Below are positions 22,241-30,547 of a stretch of DNA of 64,000 bases, one piece after another; position 1 is the first letter of the stretch; the number at the start of each line of letters is the position of its first letter. The position numbers and the translations under genes are program-made. Location: contig JBHGBM010000014.1 of the NCBI GenBank assembly GCA_041946965.1, positions 1 to 64,000 of the forward strand. The letters are read 5' to 3'. The notes beneath the pieces are model-generated. The model had not been told where the DNA came from. It saw only the letters and a list, made by a program, of their open reading frames with translations, and ran no database searches. The stretch is from JBHGBM01 sp041946965. Lineage in GTDB: Bacteria > Acidobacteriota > Terriglobia > Bryobacterales > Bryobacteraceae.

Positions 22241-23743
22241 CTACCTGGTCTCGCGATACTCGCCGAAGACGGCGCGCAAGCGGTCGGAAATCTCGCCCAC
22301 GGTGGCGTACGCCGCGACGGCTTCCAGTATGTGCGGCATCAGGTTCCGGGCGCCGCGCGCGGCCGTCTCCAACCGCTCCAGCGACTGCTTGACCGCCTGC
22401 CGGTCGCGCTCCGCCCGAACCCGCCGCACCCGTTCCACCTGCGCCCGCTCGAGCGCGGGGTCCACGCGGAAAGTGGGAATGGAACGTTCCTCCGCCGTCT
22501 GGAAGCGGTTCACACCCACCACCACCCGCTCTCCGCTCTCCACCTTCTTCTGGTACTCGTAGGCGGAGTTCTGGATCTCCTGCTGGATGAATCCCCGTTC
22601 GATGGCGCGCAGAGTCCCGCCCATGGCCTCGATGCGGGATAGGTACTCGCGCGCGCCGCACTCGATGCGGTCCGTCATCTCCTCGATGGCGTAGCTTCCT
22701 CCCACCGGGTCCACCGTGTTGGTGACGCCGCTCTCGTACGCGATGATCTGCTGCGTGCGCAGCGCCAACCGCGCCGAGTCCTCCGTGGGCAGCGCCAGCG
22801 CCTCGTCGCGTGAATTGGTGTGCAGCGACTGGCAGCCGCCCAGCACCGCCGCCAGCGCCTCCAGCGTGGTGCGGACGATGTTCACGTCCGGCTGCTGCGC
22901 CGTCAGCGTGGACCCGGCGGTCTGCACGTGGAACCGCATCATCAGCGAGCGCGGATTGCGCGCGCCGAAGCGCTCCCGCATCAGCTTCGCGTACAGCCGC
23001 CGCGCGGCCCGGAACTTGGCGATCTCCTCCAGGAAGTCGAGATGCGCGCTGAAGAAAAACGAGAGCCGCGGGGCGAACGCGTCGATGTCGAGCCCCGCCG
23101 CCAGCGCCGCTTCGATGTAAGCGATCGCGTTGGCAAGTGTAAACGCGACTTCCTGCACCGCCGTCGAGCCCGCTTCCCGGATGTGGTACCCGCTGATCGA
23201 GATGGTGTTCCAGTTCGGCATCTCGGCCCCGGCCCAGGCAAAAATGTCCGTGATGAGCCGCATCGCCGGACGGGGCGGAAAAATGTGCGTACCGCGGGCG
23301 ATATACTCCTTCAGGATGTCGTTCTGGATGGTTCCGGAGAGCTTCTTCCAATCCGCGCCCTGCCGCCGCGCCATCTCGGCATAGCAGGCCAGCAGAATCG
23401 CCGCCGTGGCGTTGATGGTCATGGAGGTAGACACGCGCTCCAGCTCGATCCCCTGGAAAAGGGTCTCGATGTCCGCCAGCGAGGAGATCGCCACTCCAAC
23501 CTTGCCGACCTCGCCCGCCGCCAGCGGATGGTCGGAATCGTAGCCGATCTGGGTGGGCAGGTCGAAGGCCACCGACAGCCCTGTGGTCCCCTGCGATATC
23601 AGGTAATGGTAGCGCCGGTTGCTCTCTTCGGCGGTGCCGAAACCGGCGTATTGCCGCATGGTCCACAACCGGCTGCGGTACATCTGGGGATGGATACCCC
23701 TGGTATAGGGGAACTCGCCGGGGTTGCCCAGCTCGCGATTCAT
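22241..23743 (-). CDS. Methylmalonyl-CoA mutase, catalytic (large) subunit without B12 domain
   Basis: The 500-aa protein is the acyl-CoA mutase TIM barrel that interconverts (R)-methylmalonyl-CoA and succinyl-CoA. Y32, R150 and H187 keep exactly the spacing of Y89, R207 and H244 of the Propionibacterium enzyme; Tyr and Arg at these sites specify methylmalonyl-CoA rather than isobutyryl-CoA. The C-terminal cobalamin-binding domain is absent and must be a separate protein, not in this window. The N-terminus is 57 residues shorter than in Propionibacterium MutB, lacking the segment before NPGEFPYTRG. The start ATG overlaps the stop of the upstream membrane protein gene (ATGA), and no family-like sequence lies further upstream in frame. 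Confidence 0.92.
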   Translation of the reverse strand: MNRELGNPGEFPYTRGIHPQMYRSRLWTMRQYAGFGTAEESNRRYHYLISQGTTGLSVAFDLPTQIGYDSDHPLAAGEVGKVGVAISSLADIETLFQGIELERVSTSMTINATAAILLACYAEMARRQGADWKKLSGTIQNDILKEYIARGTHIFPPRPAMRLITDIFAWAGAEMPNWNTISISGYHIREAGSTAVQEVAFTLANAIAYIEAALAAGLDIDAFAPRLSFFFSAHLDFLEEIAKFRAARRLYAKLMRERFGARNPRSLMMRFHVQTAGSTLTAQQPDVNIVRTTLEALAAVLGGCQSLHTNSRDEALALPTEDSARLALRTQQIIAYESGVTNTVDPVGGSYAIEEMTDRIECGAREYLSRIEAMGGTLRAIERGFIQQEIQNSAYEYQKKVESGERVVVGVNRFQTAEERSIPTFRVDPALERAQVERVRRVRAERDRQAVKQSLERLETAARGARNLMPHILEAVAAYATVGEISDRLRAVFGEYRETR

Positions 23744-24018
23744 GATTTCGAGATCTTGCGCGCGCGCAGAAAGGAGGTAATGCCGAAAAAGCCCATCAAA
23801 CCAACGCAGAACACCACCATACCCAGGCGGATCACGGCGCCGGCGCTGCCGTCGAACTCACGCAAGTAGCGGATACCGGAAAAGAGGAAGATAATTGCGA
23901 TCGATAAGAAAAGAAAGCCGATGACTTCGTGCCAAAGCGTACGCGCCGGCTTCAGAACCGCGGGCAGGACTTCCCGCAGGAAAAGCCGCCCGTGCTTGAT
24001 TGCGTTGCGTTTCAGCAC
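23740..24018 (-). CDS. Small two-helix membrane protein, function unknown
   Basis: The 92-aa protein has a basic N-terminus (KRNAIKHGRLFLRE) and two hydrophobic helices at about 31-49 and 62-82, then a short basic tail. I do not recognise a named family. The start is GTG, with TACCAT 7 nt upstream. Its stop codon overlaps the mutase start by 4 bp, so both are co-translated from one mRNA; that argues it is a real gene. A role in anchoring or supporting the mutase is possible but unsupported. Confidence 0.75.
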   Translation of the reverse strand: MLKRNAIKHGRLFLREVLPAVLKPARTLWHEVIGFLFLSIAIIFLFSGIRYLREFDGSAGAVIRLGMVVFCVGLMGFFGITSFLRARKISKS

Positions 24019-24025
24019 AACTTTT

Positions 24026-24031
24026 ATGGTA
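24026..24031 (-). promoter_or_regulatory. TACCAT box of membrane protein/mutase/larB operon
   Basis: TANNNT hexamer on the minus strand, 7 nt before the GTG at 24018; the operon has no other visible promoter. From here to the next gene (24190) the DNA shows no convincing coding or structural element. Confidence 0.3.
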
Positions 24032-24189
24032 GCAGACCGGCCGGAACCCTAGGTGCATGGGCAAAAAAGGGTGACGATGGATCTTGTGGACGGATTCGGC
24101 GTCCACTACAATCGAAGCGGGTGCGGATCCGGTTCCGATCCTGAAACCCCTGGTGGGGGCGCCGCATCCACGGTTACAGGGGAGCTTTT

Positions 24190-24516
24190 GTGGAAGAGCC
24201 TTTGAAGCATCTAATGCAGGAGCTGGGAAACGCGATTAACGAGTCCCTCTCCGAGTCCGACCGCATCGCCGATGCGATCGGGCAAATCAAGCGAGCTGGG
24301 TACGACGTCTTCCTGGTGCTCGAGGCAACTATCGGTTTCAACAAACGGGACGAAAACGGCGAGTCCGAAGAGGGGCAGGAGGAAGCGGACGCGACCATGG
24401 AGTTCCGCCCGGAGCCGAGCCGCGGCTGGCAGCCCGCGGCGAAGTTCAAGTTCACGACCCAGGACGAACGTTTCCTGCGCGCTTTGAAGATCTCCGTGGA
24501 CGAGGATCCCCGCTGA
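24190..24516 (+). CDS. Conserved-looking hypothetical protein, acidic, 108 aa
   Basis: The 108-aa protein starts with GTG preceded by GGGGAG at good spacing. The N-terminal half is helical and hydrophobic in pattern (LKHLMQELGNAINES, then AGYDVFLVLEATIGF). A very acidic low-complexity stretch follows (residues about 55-70), then a C-terminal basic/aromatic segment (AAKFKFTTQDERFLRALKISVD). No signal peptide or membrane helix. I do not recognise a family. The codon pattern looks coding, and the gene ends exactly in a hairpin shared with the convergent glycosyltransferase gene. Confidence 0.65.
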   Translation: MEEPLKHLMQELGNAINESLSESDRIADAIGQIKRAGYDVFLVLEATIGFNKRDENGESEEGQEEADATMEFRPEPSRGWQPAAKFKFTTQDERFLRALKISVDEDPR

Positions 24517-24527
24517 GGCTTCAGCGG
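24510..24527. terminator. Symmetric hairpin containing both convergent stop codons
   Basis: CCGCTGA (24510-24516) and TCAGCGG (24521-24527) form a perfect 7-bp stem with a GGCT loop. The plus-strand TGA of the 108-aa gene and the minus-strand TGA of the glycosyltransferase gene are the two inner ends of the stem. There is no U-tract, so it may act as a bidirectional RNA 3'-end structure rather than a classical intrinsic terminator. Confidence 0.5.
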
Positions 24528-25546
24528 ACGATCTCCTGGTAGGCTCTCCAGGTGCTTTCCACCGCTTTTGTCCAGGTGAATTGAGCCGCTCGCGAGCGGC
24601 CCTTGGCGCTCAGGGCGGAGCGGGCAACTTCATCCTCGATCAGACGCCTGAGTTCCCCCGCGAGTGCGCAAGTGTCTTCCGGGTCAATCAGAACCGCGGC
24701 GTCACCCGCCACCTCCGGGATTGCCGCGCGGTTGGAAGCCACCACGGGCAGGCCCGCCGCCATAGCCTCCAGCACCGGCATGCCGAAGCCTTCATCGAGC
24801 GATGGGAACGCGAAGATCGACGACCTGGCGTACCAATCCGCCAGCGTTGGGGCGGCGACGTAGTCCGCAACCAGGATGCGGCGGCAGGCGGGACTTTTCC
24901 CGATGCGCTCCAGGATGGCGGCGGCGCCGTACCCGTAGGAGCCCGCCAGCACCAGTCTCCACTCCTGCGGAAGCATTTCAAAGGCGGTCACCAGCCGCTC
25001 CACGTTCTTGCGTTTCTGAATCGCGCCCACGTGCAGGACGATCTTCTCGCGCGCGGTTTCCGGCAGGACCATGGGCCGCACGCCGTGATGCACCACGCGG
25101 ATGCGCGCGGGGGGCACGCCCAGCAGTCCCTCAACCTGCCGCGCCGTGAAGGCCGAAACAGAAATAATCAGGTCCGAATTCTCCGCAGCATGCCGGGCTT
25201 GCGCGGCGAAACGCGAGCGAAACTCGGGTGTCGAATATTCCGCCGTAAGCACGAACAGGTCGTGAAAGGTGGTGACGGCGCGCCGCGGACGCCGCCGCGG
25301 CAGCCGCTGGTTCAGCCCGTGGAACAGCTCGCCCGCCGGCGGCCACAGGCCGTGCAGCAGGGCCCGCCGGCAGTTCGGTGGGAGCGGATCGCGGAGCGAG
25401 GCCCGCAGGCGGTGCGGGCGGTAGCAGAAGCGGAAGCGCTCTTCCGGGTGCGCGCCGGCCAGCCCCCAGAGCATTTCGCGCGAGTAGACGCCCACGCCCG
25501 TCGGGCGGCGGTCCAGGCTATAGGTGGCGTCCAGCGCGATGGTCAC
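24521..25546 (-). CDS. Glycosyltransferase family 4-type (GT-B) glycosyltransferase
   Basis: The 341-aa protein has two Rossmann-like domains. The N-terminal domain begins TIALDATYSLDRRPTGVGVYSREM, a common start in GT4 enzymes that act on cell-surface glycans. The C-terminal donor domain has LHVGAIQKRKNVERLV and the nucleotide-sugar E-x7-E motif region (DEGFGMPVLEAMAAGLPVV). It probably transfers a sugar from an NDP donor onto a lipid- or glycan-linked acceptor. The GTG start at 25546 overlaps the TGA of the upstream sigma-54 activator (GTGA); a longer in-frame ORF upstream is antisense-like noise. Coupling to a regulator gene suggests regulated exopolysaccharide or surface-glycan synthesis. 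Confidence 0.87.
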   Translation of the reverse strand: MTIALDATYSLDRRPTGVGVYSREMLWGLAGAHPEERFRFCYRPHRLRASLRDPLPPNCRRALLHGLWPPAGELFHGLNQRLPRRRPRRAVTTFHDLFVLTAEYSTPEFRSRFAAQARHAAENSDLIISVSAFTARQVEGLLGVPPARIRVVHHGVRPMVLPETAREKIVLHVGAIQKRKNVERLVTAFEMLPQEWRLVLAGSYGYGAAAILERIGKSPACRRILVADYVAAPTLADWYARSSIFAFPSLDEGFGMPVLEAMAAGLPVVASNRAAIPEVAGDAAVLIDPEDTCALAGELRRLIEDEVARSALSAKGRSRAAQFTWTKAVESTWRAYQEIVR

Positions 25547-26490
25547 GGCGCGATGTTGTAGTTCTTCATCTTGCGGTAGAGCGTGGTGCGCCCTATGCCC
25601 AGCCGGCGCGCGGCCCTGGTGCGGTCGCCCGCGCACTCGGCCAGCGCGCGCCGTATGGCCTGGGCCTCGCTGGCGCGCATCAGGCTCCCTCCGGCGAGGT
25701 CCACCACGGGCAGGTCTTCCTCCGCTTCGACCGGGATGGGACTGGGGCGGCGGGCCTCCGATTCCAGCAGCACCGAAGAGGGCAGGTCCGCGCTGTGCAG
25801 CACCGGCCCGGTGTTGATTGCGGTCATGCGCTCGATGGCGTTCTGCAACTCCCGCACGTTGCCGGGCCAATTGTAAGCGAGCATCGCCGCCTGCGCTTCG
25901 GCGCTCAGCCGGTAAGCCGGGCCGTACCGCTCCAGGAAATGATCGATGAGCAGCGGGATGTCTTCTTTACGCTCCCGCAGCGCCGGCAGGTGGACCTTGA
26001 CCACGTTGAGGCGGTAGTAGAGGTCCTGGCGGAAATCGCCGCGCGCCACTGCGGCCTGAAGGTCGCGGTGGGTGGCGGCGATCACCCGTATATCCACGCG
26101 CCGCGCCTTCACCGAGCCGACGGCGCGGAACTCGCGCTCCTGGAGCAGACGCAGCAGCTTCACCTGCATATCGCGCGGCAGGTCTCCGATCTCGTCGAAG
26201 AACGCCGTGCCGCCGTCGGCGATTTCGATCAGGCCTTTCTTCGCATCCGCCGCGCCGGTGAATGCGCCGCGCGTGTGACCGAACAGTTCGCTCTCCATCA
26301 GCGGTCCCACCAGGGCGCCGCAGTCGATGGGCACGAAAGCGCCTTGGCCGCCCGCTTCGTGGATGGCCCGCGCAACAACTTCCTTGCCCGTGCCGCTCTC
26401 GCCGAGCAGCAGCACGGGGGCGCGCGAACGCCCGAGTTTTTCGATCAACCCGCGGATGCGGGAGATCTGCGGAGACCGGCCGACCAGCAC
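25543..26490 (-). CDS. Sigma-54-dependent activator lacking an N-terminal sensor domain
   Basis: The 315-aa protein is an AAA+ enhancer-binding protein. Walker A GESGTGKE is at 30-37, the sigma-54 contact loop GAFTGA at 75-80, Walker B in GGTAFFDEIGDLP, then NWPGNVREL. The C-terminus is a Fis-type helix-turn-helix (ALAECAGDRTRAARRLGIGRTTLYRKMKNYNI). There is no receiver, GAF or PAS domain, so control must come from expression level or a partner, as in PspF. It opens promoters for RNA polymerase with sigma-54. Start is GTG; TATAAT ends 5 nt before it. Its gene overlaps the glycosyltransferase gene. Confidence 0.93.
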   Translation of the reverse strand: MLVGRSPQISRIRGLIEKLGRSRAPVLLLGESGTGKEVVARAIHEAGGQGAFVPIDCGALVGPLMESELFGHTRGAFTGAADAKKGLIEIADGGTAFFDEIGDLPRDMQVKLLRLLQEREFRAVGSVKARRVDIRVIAATHRDLQAAVARGDFRQDLYYRLNVVKVHLPALRERKEDIPLLIDHFLERYGPAYRLSAEAQAAMLAYNWPGNVRELQNAIERMTAINTGPVLHSADLPSSVLLESEARRPSPIPVEAEEDLPVVDLAGGSLMRASEAQAIRRALAECAGDRTRAARRLGIGRTTLYRKMKNYNIAP

Positions 26491-26495
26491 GTCCG

Positions 26496-26501
26496 ATTAT
26501 A
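26496..26501 (-). promoter_or_regulatory. TATAAT -10 box of sigma-54 activator gene
   Basis: Perfect consensus TATAAT on the minus strand ends only 5 nt before the GTG at 26490, which predicts a leaderless mRNA. On the plus strand of the same 38-bp region TAGATT (26511-26516) lies 12 nt before the topoisomerase ATG. Confidence 0.5.
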
Positions 26502-26528
26502 GCAATGCGATAGATTAGTGCTTCTGGG

Positions 26529-29500
26529 ATGCAGACCGCGGTTCTCGCCGAAAAACCCTCCGTGGCGCGCGATATCGCCCGCGTGCTCGGCGCCGCCAAG
26601 CGCGGCGAGGGTTTCCTCCACGGCAACGGCTATATCGTGACCTGGGCCGTGGGCCACCTGGTGGCGCTGGCGCAGCCGCACGAGATCCGCCCCGAATGGA
26701 AGCACTGGCGGCGCGACCTGCTGCCGATGCTGCCGCGGGAATGGCCATTGGTGGTCTACGAGCAGACCCGCGACCAGTTCGAGGTGGTGCGCAAGATCCT
26801 GACTTCGCCCAAGGTGGATCGCATCGTGTGCGCCACGGACGCGGGCCGCGAGGGCGAGCTGATTTTCCGTTACATCTACGAGGCCGCGGGCTGCGCAAAG
26901 CCTTTCCAGCGTCTCTGGATTTCCTCGCTCACGCCGGACGCCATCCGCAAGGGCTTCGACGCCCTGCGCGACGGCCGCGAATACGACCCTCTCGCCGACG
27001 CCGCCCGCGGCCGCAGCCGCGCCGACTGGCTGGTGGGCATGAATCTCTCCCGCGCCTACTCCATTACCTGGAACCAGAAGCTCTCCGTGGGCCGTGTACA
27101 GACTCCCACGCTCGCCATGGTGGTGGAGCGCGAGCTCGCTATCCGCGCCTTCGTCCCCGAGGATTACTTCGAGGTCACCGCCACGTTTTCGCCCCGCGAT
27201 CCCGAGAACTACCGCGGCACCTGGTTCCGCGAAGGCAAGGATGGAGCGCGCGAAACGCGCCTGCCCGCCGACGGCAAAGACGCGGAGGCCATCGTCAAGC
27301 GCGCCAGGACCGGCAGCGCCCGCATCGAGTCGATCGGGGCCGAAACCCAGCGCATGGCGCCGCCGGCGCTCTACGACCTGACCGAGTTGCAGCGCCACGC
27401 CAATCGCCTCTACGGCTACAGCGCGCAGAAGACGCTCGAGATCGCCCAGGCGCTTTACGAGCGGCACAAGCTGCTCAGCTACCCGCGCACGGACAGCCGC
27501 CACCTCTCGCAGGACGTGGCCCGCACCCTGCCGCGGATCGTGGAAATCATCCGCGCGCCGTACCAAGCGCAGCTTGCGCCCGGAACCGGCGAGCGTCCGC
27601 TCGGCCGCCGCTTCGTGGATGACGCCAAGGTCACCGACCACCACGCCATCATCCCCACCGCCACCCCGCCCGCAAAAGCTTCACTGAACCCGGACGAGAA
27701 GCGCGTCTACGACCTGGTCTGCCGCCGCCTGCTCTCGGCCTGGCACGACGATCACATCTGGTCCGTCACCACGGTCATCACCGCGATCGAGAACCCCGGC
27801 ATCACGGACCGCTATCACTCCTCCGGCTCCACCGTGCAACAGGTGGGCTGGAAGGCTCTGGACATCGCCATCGAGCGCAAGAAGAAGGGCAAGGACGAGG
27901 AAGAGGAACAGAGACTGCCGCCGGGTCTCGCCGAAGGCCAGCCGCAGAAGGTGCTCGACGCCGAGGCGGTGAGCAAGAAAACGCGCCCGCCCAAGCGTTT
28001 CACCGAAGCCACGCTGCTAACCGCCATGGAGACGGCGGGCAAGACGCTCGACGACAAGGAACTTTCCGACGCCATGAAGGAGTGCGGCCTGGGCACGCCC
28101 GCCACCCGCGCCGCCATCATCGAGACGCTGCTCGAGCGCGAGTACATCGTGCGCCAGGGCAAGAGCCTGGCCGCCACCGACAAAGGGATCCAGCTCATCG
28201 AAGTGGTTCACCCCGAGGTGAAAAGCCCCGCCATGACGGGGCAGTGGGAGGCGTACCTCGGCCGCATTCACCGCGGCGGCGCGCGGCTGGAACCCTTCCT
28301 CGAGGGCATCGAGAAATATGTGCGGGAAGTGGTGGGCCGCGTGCTTTCGGGCACAGCGTCGCGGCCGGTTGCCGTCGCGCCCACGGCCGCCGCTGCTGCG
28401 CCCGCCGGAGAGCAGGACCTCACGCCGCTGCTGCGCAGGGCGTTCGGTTTCGAAGCCTTCCGTCCCAACCAGGAACCGGTCTGCCGCGCCGCCGCCGCGG
28501 GCCAGGACGTGCTGCTGGTCATGCCCACAGGCTCGGGCAAATCGCTCTGCTACCAGTTGCCCGGCATCGCGCGCGGCGGCACCACGCTGGTGGTGAGTCC
28601 GTTGATCGCGCTCATGGAAGACCAGGTGGCCAAGCTGCGCGAGCAGGGTTTCGCCGCCGACCGCATCCACTCCGGCCGTGACCGCGCCGACTCGCGCCAG
28701 GCGTGTTTCGACTACCTGAACGGCAAGCTGCAATTCCTCTACATCGCTCCCGAGCGTCTGCGCGTCGCCGGTTTCGCCGAGATGCTCGCCAAGCGCAAAC
28801 CGGCCCTCATTGCCATCGACGAGGCGCACTGCATCTCGCAATGGGGCCACGACTTCCGCCCCGACTACCGCATGATCGGGCAGTACCTGCCCATGCTGCG
28901 CCCCGCGCCCGTGGTGGCCCTTACGGCCACGGCTACGCCGCTGGTGCAGGACGATATCGCCGCACAGCTCGGCCTGACGCAGCCGAAACGTTTCATCCAC
29001 GGCTTCCGCCGCGAAAACATCGCCATCGAGATCGTGCAGGCCATGCCCTCGAGCCGGTCCGAGCTGGCCCGCCGCACCCTGCTCGAGAATGGCCGCCGCC
29101 CCGCCATCGTCTACGCGCCCACGCGCCGCGAGACGGAATCGCTGGCCTCGCTGCTCCAGCAGGAGTTCGCCGCGGAAGCCTATCATGCCGGGCTCGACGC
29201 CGATTACCGTAACAAGGTCCAGACCGATTTTCAGGAGGGCGCCATCGAGGTGATGGTGGCCACCATTGCGTTCGGCATGGGCATCGACAAGCCGGACATC
29301 CGCACCGTCATCCACACCGCGCTGCCGGGGAGCCTGGAGGCCTACTACCAGGAGATCGGCCGCGCCGGGCGCGACGGTCTGCCCTCGCGCGCCATCCTGA
29401 TGCACTCGTATTCTGACCGCCGCACCCACGATTTCTTTTACGAGCGCGACTACCCGGAGGAGTCCGTGCTTGCGCGCATCTACGACAAGCTCACCGCCGA

Positions 29501-30410
29501 GCCGCAGCCCAAGGACGCCCTGCGCTGGACCTCCGGCCTGGAGCGCGAGGTGTTCGACATCGCGCTCGAAAAGCTCTGGATCCACGGCGGCGCGCTGATC
29601 GACCCGGAGGAGAACATCACGCGCGGCCCCGACCGCTGGCGCGCGCCTTACCGGGCTCAGGCCGAGCACAAGGCCGCGCAGCTCGAACAGGTGATCCGCT
29701 TCGCCGAGTCCGGCGGCTGCCGCATGGTTTCGCTGGTGCGCTATTTCGGCGACGTTGAGGATACGCGGGGCGCCTGCGGCATCTGCGATTTCTGCGCGCC
29801 CGATGCCGGCGCCGCGCAGCGTTTCCGCGAGGCCACGGAGAACGAACGCGAGACCATCGCGCGGATCCTCGACGCGCTGCGCAGGAACGACAACCGGCCC
29901 ACGGGACGGCTGCATGCGGAGTTGGGGACGAAGCTGGAGCGGCGCGAGTTCGAGGACCTGCTCAACGACATGGAGCGCGCCGGTCTGATCGTGCTTGCCG
30001 ATGAGGTATTCGAGAAGAAGGGCGAGCGCATCAACTACCGCAAGGTGCGGCTCACGCGGCGCGGGCGCGAGGGGGAAGGCGTCGAAGCCGTGCAGGTGAA
30101 GGAGACAGTCCGCCTCGCCAGGCCCAAGAAGCCCGGGAAGAAGCGCAAGCCGGCGCCCGCCCCGGTTCAGCAGCCGCTCGCCCCCAAGCCCGAACCGCCG
30201 TCGCCGGTCATCGAAAAACTGAAAGCCTGGCGCCTCGCCGAAGCCCGCCGCCGCAACGTGCCCGCGTTCCGCGTCCTCCCCGACGCCGCGCTGGAAGCCA
30301 TCGCCGCCGCGCGCCCCGCCACCGCGCGGGACCTGCTCGCCATTCCCGGCATCGGGCTCTCGACCGTGGAAAAGTACGGAAGTCAGATCTTCCGGATCCT
30401 GCACGGGTAG
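26529..30410 (+). CDS. Topoisomerase III-RecQ helicase fusion protein
   Basis: One uninterrupted 1293-aa protein joins two DNA enzymes. Residues 1 to about 600 are a Bacillus-type topoisomerase III: AEKPSVARDIA, the TOPRIM motif D104-A-G-R-E-G-E110, SVGRVQTPTLAMV, and the catalytic Y318 in SYPRTDSRHLS. After an Ala/Pro linker (about 605-629), residues 630 to about 1165 are a RecQ helicase: Walker A TGSGKS with K671, DEAH 764-767, helicase motif VI (QEIGRAGRDG), a four-Cys zinc site (GGCRM...CGICDFC) and a winged-helix region. A basic Pro-rich linker leads to a C-terminal HRDC domain (about 1205-1293). RecQ and TopoIII homologues act together in all kingdoms to separate linked or recombining DNA (BLM-TOP3A, Sgs1-Top3); here they are covalently joined. 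Confidence 0.96.
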   Translation: MQTAVLAEKPSVARDIARVLGAAKRGEGFLHGNGYIVTWAVGHLVALAQPHEIRPEWKHWRRDLLPMLPREWPLVVYEQTRDQFEVVRKILTSPKVDRIVCATDAGREGELIFRYIYEAAGCAKPFQRLWISSLTPDAIRKGFDALRDGREYDPLADAARGRSRADWLVGMNLSRAYSITWNQKLSVGRVQTPTLAMVVERELAIRAFVPEDYFEVTATFSPRDPENYRGTWFREGKDGARETRLPADGKDAEAIVKRARTGSARIESIGAETQRMAPPALYDLTELQRHANRLYGYSAQKTLEIAQALYERHKLLSYPRTDSRHLSQDVARTLPRIVEIIRAPYQAQLAPGTGERPLGRRFVDDAKVTDHHAIIPTATPPAKASLNPDEKRVYDLVCRRLLSAWHDDHIWSVTTVITAIENPGITDRYHSSGSTVQQVGWKALDIAIERKKKGKDEEEEQRLPPGLAEGQPQKVLDAEAVSKKTRPPKRFTEATLLTAMETAGKTLDDKELSDAMKECGLGTPATRAAIIETLLEREYIVRQGKSLAATDKGIQLIEVVHPEVKSPAMTGQWEAYLGRIHRGGARLEPFLEGIEKYVREVVGRVLSGTASRPVAVAPTAAAAAPAGEQDLTPLLRRAFGFEAFRPNQEPVCRAAAAGQDVLLVMPTGSGKSLCYQLPGIARGGTTLVVSPLIALMEDQVAKLREQGFAADRIHSGRDRADSRQACFDYLNGKLQFLYIAPERLRVAGFAEMLAKRKPALIAIDEAHCISQWGHDFRPDYRMIGQYLPMLRPAPVVALTATATPLVQDDIAAQLGLTQPKRFIHGFRRENIAIEIVQAMPSSRSELARRTLLENGRRPAIVYAPTRRETESLASLLQQEFAAEAYHAGLDADYRNKVQTDFQEGAIEVMVATIAFGMGIDKPDIRTVIHTALPGSLEAYYQEIGRAGRDGLPSRAILMHSYSDRRTHDFFYERDYPEESVLARIYDKLTAEPQPKDALRWTSGLEREVFDIALEKLWIHGGALIDPEENITRGPDRWRAPYRAQAEHKAAQLEQVIRFAESGGCRMVSLVRYFGDVEDTRGACGICDFCAPDAGAAQRFREATENERETIARILDALRRNDNRPTGRLHAELGTKLERREFEDLLNDMERAGLIVLADEVFEKKGERINYRKVRLTRRGREGEGVEAVQVKETVRLARPKKPGKKRKPAPAPVQQPLAPKPEPPSPVIEKLKAWRLAEARRRNVPAFRVLPDAALEAIAAARPATARDLLAIPGIGLSTVEKYGSQIFRILHG

Positions 30411-30547
30411 ATTACGGCGAGAGGCCGCTTCCGCTTCGCGGTCGCAGGGCACTTGCAGCCTTACCCGCTCGCGAAGACACCCGCGGGCTCGGAAGCCTGC
30501 CCCACAATCTTGAGCATGTTACATTGAAATTTCGCCCCTCCGCTCGA

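Noticed and set aside
28017..30452. 811-aa minus-strand ORF opposite the RecQ part
   Set aside because: Exact antisense of a strongly conserved helicase; no recognisable motifs.
30411..30547. Terminator or small gene between the fusion gene and mazG
   Set aside because: Only short GC-rich repeats (CCGC/GCGG) without a T-tract and no coding pattern.
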